47,741 nt of DNA from Demequina gelatinilytica (GTDB lineage Bacteria; Actinomycetota; Actinomycetes; Actinomycetales; Demequinaceae), in assembly GCF_000971115.1 (NCBI RefSeq), contig NZ_BBLV01000015.1, positions 19,956-67,696 of the forward strand, given 5' to 3'. Numbering within the stretch: the stretch's first letter is position 1; each line of letters starts with the position of its first letter. Positions 42,121 to 47,741 of the stretch are shown in pieces. The translations under genes were made by a program, and so were the position numbers. The notes under the pieces are model-generated. The model was not told where the DNA came from, searched no databases, and saw only the letters and a program-made list of their open reading frames with translations.

Positions 42121-44988
42121 TCAGCCCTCGTACTCCTCGAGCGGCGGGCAGGCGCACACCAGGTTGCGATCGCCATGGGCGTTGTCGATGCGGCGCACCG
42201 GCGCCCAGTACTTGTCGACGCGCAGCGACGGCACGGGGAACGCGGCCTGCTCGCGCGGATACGCGCGGTCCCACGTGTCCGAGGCCACCATGGCGACCGT
42301 GTGGGGCGCGTGGCGCAGCGCCGAGTCGGCCGCGGCGATGTCGCCGCGCTCGATCGCGGCGATCTCCTCGCGGATCACGATCATGGCGTCGATGAAGCGG
42401 TCGATCTCCGCGAGGTCCTCGGACTCCGTGGGCTCGACCATGAGCGTGCCCGCGACGGGGAAGGACATGGTCGGGGCGTGGATGCCGAAGTCGATGAGGC
42501 GCTTCGCGATGTCCTCCGCGGTCACGCCCGTCGCCTTGGTGAGCGGACGCACGTCCAGGATGCACTCGTGCGCCACGAGGCCGCCGGGGCCACGGAACAG
42601 CACCGGGTAGTGCGGCTCGAGGCGCGTGGCGACGTAGTTCGCGGCCAGGACGGCGGTCTCCGTCGCGCGCCGCAGGCCCTCGTGGCCCATGAGCGCGATG
42701 TAGGCCCAGGAGATCGGCAGGATGCCCGCCGAGCCGTACGGCGCCGCGGAGACGGCCGCGCCCTCGCGCTGGAGCTCCGACGGCGACTGCACGGGTGCGA
42801 GCGACCGCGGCAGGAAGGGCACCAGGTGCGAGGCCACCGCCACGGGGCCCACGCCGGGGCCGCCGCCGCCATGGGGGATGCAGAAGGTCTTGTGGAGGTT
42901 GAGATGCGAGACGTCGCCGCCGAACCGCCCGGGCTTGGCGAGCCCCACGAGGGCGTTGAGGTTGGCGCCGTCGATGTAGACCTGGCCACCCGCCTCGTGC
43001 ACCGCCGCGCAGACCTCGCCCACGTGCTCCTCGAACACGCCGTGGGTCGACGGGTAGGTGATCATGATGCAGCTCACCCGGCCCTCGTGGGCCGTGAGCT
43101 TGGTGCGCAGGTCCTCGAGGTCGACCTCGCCGTCCTCGGCGGTCGCGACCACCACGACGCGCATGCCCGCGAGCACCGCGGACGCGGCGTTGGTGCCGTG
43201 GGCGGAGGCGGGGATGAGGCACACGTCGCGATCGAGGTCGCCACGCGAGCGGTGGTACCCGCGGATCGCGAGCAGGCCCGCGTACTCGCCGCGCGAGCCG
43301 GCGTTCGGCTGCACCGAGACGGCCGCGTAGCCCGTGATCTCCGCGAGCTGCTCCTCGAGCTGAGCGATCATCTCGCGGTAGCCCGCCGTCTGATCCGCGG
43401 GGGCGAACGGGTGGATCTGGGCGAACTCGGGCCAGCTGACGGCCGCCATCTCCACGGCGGCGTTGAGCTTCATGGTGCACGAGCCGAGCGGGATCATCGT
43501 GCGGTCGAGCGCGAGGTCGCGGTCGGCGAGCCGCCGCATGTAGCGCATGAGCGAGGTCTCGGACCGGTGCGCGTGGAAGATCGGGTGCGCGAGGTACTCC
43601 GACGTCCGGCGCAGCCCCACCGGGATGGTGACCGACGGTCCGGTGTAGACGGGCCAGTTCGCACGGCGGTCGAGGATGGCCTCGACGAGCGCGGTGAGGA
43701 TCTCGGGCGTGGTCTTCTCGTCGCACGCGATCGCGACCGCATCGCCGTCGAGGCGGTGCACGTTGATGTCGCGCGCGGCGATGCGCGCGATCACCGAGTC
43801 GGCTCCGCGGGGGACCTCGATCACGACCGTGTCGAAGAAGTGCTCGTGGCGGATCGCGACGCCGCGGGCGCGCAACGCATCCGCGAGGGTCGCGGCCATG
43901 GTGTGGACGCGCAGCGCGATCTCACGCAGCCCCTCCGGCCCGTGGTACACCGCGTAGAAGCTCGCGATCACCGCGAGCAGCGCCTGCGCGGTGCAGATGT
44001 TGGAGGTCGCCTTGTCGCGCCGGATGTGCTGCTCGCGGGTCTGGAGCGCGAGGCGGTACGCGGGGTCGCCGTCCGCATCGACGCTCACGCCCACCAGGCG
44101 TCCGGGGAGCTGGCGCTCGAGGCCCTCACGGACCGAGATGTACGCGGCATGCGGGCCGCCGAAGAACAGCGGCACGCCGAAGCGCTGGGCCGAGCCGACC
44201 GCGATGTCCGCGCCCAGCTCGCCGGGCGCCTTGATCACGCACAGCGACAGCAGGTCCGCCGCGACCGTGACGAGCGCGCCCGCGGCGTGCGCGGACTCGA
44301 TGAGCGGTGCGATCTCCCGCACCACGCCGGTGCGGCCGGGCTGCTGGATCACCAGGCCGACCAGGTCCTCGGGGGCCTCCCAGCCCTCGCCGAGCTCCTG
44401 CACGTCGAGCGGGAGCCCGATCGCCTCGGCCTGGGCGCGCACCACCTCGAGCGTCTGCGGCAGGCACTCGGCGTCGAGCACGATCCGCCCGCCGTCCTTG
44501 CCGCGGACCGCGCGCCGCATCAGCAGCATCGCCTCGGACACCGCAGTGGCCTCGTCGAGCAGCGACGCGCCCGCGACCGGCAGCGCGGTGAGGTCCGCGA
44601 TCATCGTCTGGAAGTTGAGCATCGCCTCCAGCCGCCCCTGGGAGATCTCCGCCTGGTACGGCGTGTAGGCCGTGTACCAGGCCGGGTTCTCCAGGACGTT
44701 GCGCTGGATCACCATGGGGGTGATCGTGTCGTGATAGCCCTGGCCGATCATCGACACCTGGACGCGGTTGCGTCCCGCCAGCTCGCGGAGGTCCGCGAGG
44801 ACCTCCGTCTCGGTGCGCGGCTCGGGCAGCACCAGCACGTCGTCGCGCCGGATCGACGCGGGCACCGCCGCATCCACGAGCGAGTCCAGCGAGGCATGCC
44901 CGACGGCCTCGAGCATGGTCTCCACGGCATGGGCGTCGGGTCCGATGTGGCGGTCGGCGAAGGAGGTCACCGGGCCATTCTTGCGCAT
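42121..44988 (-). CDS. gcvP: Glycine dehydrogenase (decarboxylating), P protein
   Basis: A 955-residue PLP-dependent P protein fused from both halves, as in most actinobacteria. It opens [19 protein letters not shown]. The C-terminal half carries [33 protein letters not shown], the PLP-binding Lys700 in [18 protein letters not shown], and the typical ending [12 protein letters not shown]. It decarboxylates glycine and loads the aminomethyl group on GcvH. No glycine-riboswitch elements are visible in its leader. The kinase cluster starts 77 bases downstream. Confidence 0.97.
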   Translation of the reverse strand: MRKNGPVTSFADRHIGPDAHAVETMLEAVGHASLDSLVDAAVPASIRRDDVLVLPEPRTETEVLADLRELAGRNRVQVSMIGQGYHDTITPMVIQRNVLENPAWYTAYTPYQAEISQGRLEAMLNFQTMIADLTALPVAGASLLDEATAVSEAMLLMRRAVRGKDGGRIVLDAECLPQTLEVVRAQAEAIGLPLDVQELGEGWEAPEDLVGLVIQQPGRTGVVREIAPLIESAHAAGALVTVAADLLSLCVIKAPGELGADIAVGSAQRFGVPLFFGGPHAAYISVREGLERQLPGRLVGVSVDADGDPAYRLALQTREQHIRRDKATSNICTAQALLAVIASFYAVYHGPEGLREIALRVHTMAATLADALRARGVAIRHEHFFDTVVIEVPRGADSVIARIAARDINVHRLDGDAVAIACDEKTTPEILTALVEAILDRRANWPVYTGPSVTIPVGLRRTSEYLAHPIFHAHRSETSLMRYMRRLADRDLALDRTMIPLGSCTMKLNAAVEMAAVSWPEFAQIHPFAPADQTAGYREMIAQLEEQLAEITGYAAVSVQPNAGSRGEYAGLLAIRGYHRSRGDLDRDVCLIPASAHGTNAASAVLAGMRVVVVATAEDGEVDLEDLRTKLTAHEGRVSCIMITYPSTHGVFEEHVGEVCAAVHEAGGQVYIDGANLNALVGLAKPGRFGGDVSHLNLHKTFCIPHGGGGPGVGPVAVASHLVPFLPRSLAPVQSPSELQREGAAVSAAPYGSAGILPISWAYIALMGHEGLRRATETAVLAANYVATRLEPHYPVLFRGPGGLVAHECILDVRPLTKATGVTAEDIAKRLIDFGIHAPTMSFPVAGTLMVEPTESEDLAEIDRFIDAMIVIREEIAAIERGDIAAADSALRHAPHTVAMVASDTWDRAYPREQAAFPVPSLRVDKYWAPVRRIDNAHGDRNLVCACPPLEEYEG

Positions 44989-45002
44989 CGTCGCCCCCCT
45001 GT

Positions 45003-45036
45003 GTCCCGGGCACCCCGCGCGGCATCCGCCCGGGAC
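45003..45036. repeat. Inverted repeat in the gcvP upstream region
   Basis: GTCCCGGGC (45003-45011) pairs with GCCCGGGAC (45028-45036) around a 16-base loop, 15 bases upstream of the gcvP start. It could be an attenuator hairpin or an operator; no known motif is recognised. Confidence 0.4.
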
Positions 45037-45041
45037 GGCGA

Positions 45042-45071
45042 ACGGGGCCGGGCCATGCGGCCCGGCCCCGT
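45042..45071 (-). terminator. Terminator of the 5'-nucleotidase gene
   Basis: ACGGGGCCGGGCC (45042-45054) pairs perfectly with GGCCCGGCCCCGT (45059-45071): 13 base pairs and a tetraloop, about 20 bases after the stop codon at 45090. Confidence 0.8.
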
Positions 45072-45089
45072 CGCGTCAGCGCCCTGGTG

Positions 45090-47633
45090 CTACTTCACCA
45101 GCCGCGGCCACGAGCTCACCGAGTCGGTGACGTAGCCGTCCTTCTCCGCGGTGATGCGCACCTTGATGAGGTGGCCCTGGTCCCAGAAGCGCGGGGTGTA
45201 GGTGCTGTCCGTCGCGCCCTTGATCGGCTTGCCGTCACGGAGCCACTGGTAGGTGAGCTCGTCCGGACGTGGGCGGAACATCGGCTTCGGCGCGGTGATG
45301 GTCGTCTTGGGCTCGACCGTGCCCGCGATGTGCGGACGGGCGGGGGTGTCCCATTCCTTGAGGACCTTGACCGGGGTCGCCTTGACCGTGGTGGTGACGT
45401 AGCCCTCGAGCGAGGCGGTCACCTTGACGGTGACGCGCTTGCCCATGTCGGACTTGCGGATGCGGTACGTCGGGTGGGTCGCACCCGAGATCGGCTCGCC
45501 GTTGCGCAGCCACTGGTAGGTGTAGGTCGCCGGGGTGGGCTCCCACGCGCCCAGGTCGGCGGTCAGCGTGCTGCCGAACTGGGCCGCTCCCTCGATGACC
45601 GGCTTGGGTGCCGACTCGAACGCCACCGGCTCCGGGGACGCCACGTCGATCGCGACGGCGAACGAGGTACCCGTGACGTCGCCCTCGATCTCGAGCAGCT
45701 GCTCGCCCACGAGGCCCTCGGGGATGGTGACGGCCACGGACGCGGTGCCGTGCTCGTCGAGGATGTCGGTCGGCGCCGTGTTGGTCACCGGGAAGGTGCC
45801 GAGCGCGTCGCCGTCGAGGCTCACCACGACGTTGTCGTCCGTGAGGTCGCTCGCGCCGGTGAACATCAGCGACGTGAGGTCGAACGACAGCTCCTCGCCG
45901 GCGGTGACGTCGAACGAGTCGAGGCCCTGCAGACCGATGGCGTGCTGCGCGTAGTCCGTGCCCAGCGAGCCGTTGTCGGCGAGGTAGTCGACCATCGCGG
46001 CGAGGTCGATGCGGCCCGAGTCGGCCACATCCGTGCCCTCGGCGAACGTGGTGAAGTTGTCACCGCCGGCCGCGAGGAACGAGTTCATGGTCACCGTGAA
46101 GGTGTCGGCGGGCTCGATGAGCACGCCGTCAAGCCACATCTGGAGGATGCGCTCGCCCTCCGCGGCGGTCGCGTCGTAGGTGTACTCGAAGCCCTCCGAG
46201 ACGCCCAGGCGCAGGAACGGACGCGACGATCCGGAGGGCTGCCACTGCTCCTCGAGGACCGCGGCGAGCTGCTCGCCCGTCAGCGTCATGGTCACCAGGG
46301 TGTTCGCGAACGGCTGCACGCCGGCCGCCGCCTTGTACGTGATCTCGCCCGTGCCGTCGCCCTCGGCGCCGATCATGTCGGCGCGCAGGCCGCCCGGGTT
46401 CATGAACGCGATCTGCGCGCCCAGGCCCTCGGTCGCCCAGCGCTGGACCTCGGCCACGGCGTTGCCCAGCGTCGACTCGCCGCCGCGGCTCGAACCGGAC
46501 GTGCCGGACGCCGTGGTCGCGCGGTAGAGCGGCTGGTCCATCTCGCCGAGCACCTCGGCGCCGAGCACGTCAGCGTTGGACTGCGCCGCGGACACGATCG
46601 CCGCGACGTCCGGGTCCGCCGCCCACACCGGGGAGGAGGCGCCGGACTCGACCAGGTCGACGATGCTCGTCTCGACGTCCGCGATCGAGCCGCTGTCGGC
46701 GCCGACGGTGAAGATCAAGCGGTTGAGGTTCATGCCGTACTGGCCGGCGGAGACCACGGGGCGCTCGGTGACCGCGCGGCCCTCGTCGATCCACTCCTGG
46801 ACCGGGACCTTGTGGTCGTAGGCCATGTGGGTGTGGCCGGAGATGACCGCGTCGATGCTCGGGTCCAGGTCGGCGAGCATCTGCCCGAAGTTGTTCGAGG
46901 TGTCGACCGCGTCGGCATAGGCGGTGGTCGGCGCGCCCTCGTGCACCAGCAGCACGATGACGTCCGCGCCCTCCTCCTCGAGGACCTCCGCCGAGCGGTT
47001 GGCCGCGACGGCCTCGTCCTCGAACTCGAGCATCGACACGCCGTCGGGCGAGACGAGCGACGGGGTCTCCTCCGTCACCGCGCCGATGAAGCCCACCTCG
47101 ACGCCGTCGAAGTCCTGGATCCAGGTCTCCGGAAGCGCCGGGTCGCCCGTGTCCACGAAGCGGACATTCGCGCCCAGGTACTCCCAGGTCGCACCGCCGT
47201 ACGGGTTCGTCTCCTCGTCGTAGGCCGCCATGACCCGGTCGACCAGGTCCTCGTAGCCCTGGTCGAACTCGTGGTTGCCCACCGCGGAGACGTCGAGGCC
47301 CATCGCGTTGAGCGCGTCGATGGTCGGCTTGTCCTTCGCGATGAAGCTCTCGAACGTCGAGGCGCCGATGAGGTCGCCCGCCGCCGCGAAGACGGTGTTG
47401 GGGTACTCCGACTCGAGGTCGGCGACCGCCGTCGCGAGCGAGGCCGCCCCCGCGACACCGTTGTACGTGTCGGGCAGGATGCGCCCGTGGAAGTCGTTGA
47501 TGCCCAGGACCTGGACCTCGACGGCCTCCTCGATGGTCTCAACGGCCTGAGCGGGAACGGCGAGCGCTGCCACGAGGAGGCCGGCAGCACCGGTAGCCCC
47601 CAGGGTCAGCACCCGCGACGCGGGTCGATTCAT
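45090..47633 (-). CDS. Secreted bifunctional metallophosphatase/5'-nucleotidase with two Ig-like C-terminal modules
   Basis: An 847-residue exported phosphoesterase, likely releasing phosphate and nucleosides from nucleotides outside the cell. A signal peptide (about 1-31, ending PAQA) precedes the calcineurin-like domain: LGINDFHGR, AGDLIGAST, VGNHEFDQG and VISGHTHMAYD supply the di-metal ligands. The 5'-nucleotidase C-terminal domain has MNPGGLRADM and AAGGDNFTTF. Two tandem modules of about 80 residues, each with YQWLR(N/D)G, end the protein. No LPXTG or C-terminal helix, so it is probably released. AAGGAGA sets the ATG at 47633. Confidence 0.92.
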   Translation of the reverse strand: MNRPASRVLTLGATGAAGLLVAALAVPAQAVETIEEAVEVQVLGINDFHGRILPDTYNGVAGAASLATAVADLESEYPNTVFAAAGDLIGASTFESFIAKDKPTIDALNAMGLDVSAVGNHEFDQGYEDLVDRVMAAYDEETNPYGGATWEYLGANVRFVDTGDPALPETWIQDFDGVEVGFIGAVTEETPSLVSPDGVSMLEFEDEAVAANRSAEVLEEEGADVIVLLVHEGAPTTAYADAVDTSNNFGQMLADLDPSIDAVISGHTHMAYDHKVPVQEWIDEGRAVTERPVVSAGQYGMNLNRLIFTVGADSGSIADVETSIVDLVESGASSPVWAADPDVAAIVSAAQSNADVLGAEVLGEMDQPLYRATTASGTSGSSRGGESTLGNAVAEVQRWATEGLGAQIAFMNPGGLRADMIGAEGDGTGEITYKAAAGVQPFANTLVTMTLTGEQLAAVLEEQWQPSGSSRPFLRLGVSEGFEYTYDATAAEGERILQMWLDGVLIEPADTFTVTMNSFLAAGGDNFTTFAEGTDVADSGRIDLAAMVDYLADNGSLGTDYAQHAIGLQGLDSFDVTAGEELSFDLTSLMFTGASDLTDDNVVVSLDGDALGTFPVTNTAPTDILDEHGTASVAVTIPEGLVGEQLLEIEGDVTGTSFAVAIDVASPEPVAFESAPKPVIEGAAQFGSTLTADLGAWEPTPATYTYQWLRNGEPISGATHPTYRIRKSDMGKRVTVKVTASLEGYVTTTVKATPVKVLKEWDTPARPHIAGTVEPKTTITAPKPMFRPRPDELTYQWLRDGKPIKGATDSTYTPRFWDQGHLIKVRITAEKDGYVTDSVSSWPRLVK

Positions 47634-47741
47634 GTTCTCTCCTTGACGAACGTAGGCGCGCGGCATCACCCGGCGCAGTCGCAAGGTATCGGCGCTCAGT
47701 GCCACTGAGAAGACGAAGAACCTGTTATTCACCCAGTCCTT

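Noticed and set aside
44989..45089. Glycine riboswitch upstream of gcvP
   Set aside because: The interval is about 100 bases and is filled by two GC hairpins, without the conserved glycine aptamer segments.
47634..47741. PHO box upstream of the 5'-nucleotidase gene
   Set aside because: TGTTATTCACC near 47720 vaguely resembles half a site, but no second GTTCACC repeat lies before the window ends.

Overview
The window is GC-rich bacterial chromosome and looks actinobacterial, most likely order Micrococcales. The signs are a strong G/C bias at third codon positions, many GTG starts, several -10 boxes placed 6-7 bases before a start codon (leaderless mRNAs), a DtxR/IdeR-type iron box, and a Ser/Thr kinase / FHA / PP2C / MoxR / DUF58 gene set. 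I see no rRNA or tRNA genes, transposases, phage genes or CRISPR arrays. The taxonomic call is inference from content, not from a marker gene.

Left part (1-18.5 kb): mostly small, independently transcribed genes. A yybP-ykoY-like manganese riboswitch precedes terC. Then come a TfoX-N protein, a small membrane protein, an SRPBCC protein, a MalY/PatB C-S lyase and a methyltransferase. A probable copper/haem module follows: a His-rich membrane protein, a PCu(A)C lipoprotein and a Tat-exported Dyp peroxidase. After it lie an RBBP9-type hydrolase, an APH-fold kinase, a siderophore-interacting reductase with an iron box, and a GNAT. A secreted Met-rich DUF2202 protein sits next to a two-component system. 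Then there are a second APH-fold protein that lacks its catalytic residues, a lipoprotein, a KhtT/KhtU-like K+/H+ antiporter pair, an MFS transporter, a PAT-type acetyltransferase and a solitary AbiEi-like protein.

Middle (18.5-25.2 kb): a roughly 490-bp gene-free stretch holds about six copies of a 48-54 bp repeat in two opposed blocks. A one-strand methionine block follows (metE, GNAT, OsmC, metF), with DUF1801 beyond metE. The DNA-repair genes tag and a mutT-like NUDIX gene converge on a compact cluster of DnaA-box-like 9-mers.

Right part (25.2-45 kb), all on the minus strand: gcvP, then an eight-gene cluster, then gcvT and gcvH. The cluster encodes a membrane Ser/Thr kinase, a 1973-residue Ig-like/FN3 protein, a MoxR ATPase, a DUF58 protein, a transglutaminase-fold membrane protein lacking the catalytic Cys and His, a membrane FHA protein, a PP2C phosphatase and a tail-anchored protein. 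Five of its junctions are 4-base ATGA/GTGA overlaps, so it reads as one operon. It is the best candidate for an undescribed system: a phospho-signalling circuit wired to an AAA+ machine and a giant envelope protein. It may start with a 17-codon leaderless leader ORF. A secreted 5'-nucleotidase-type phosphoesterase closes the window.
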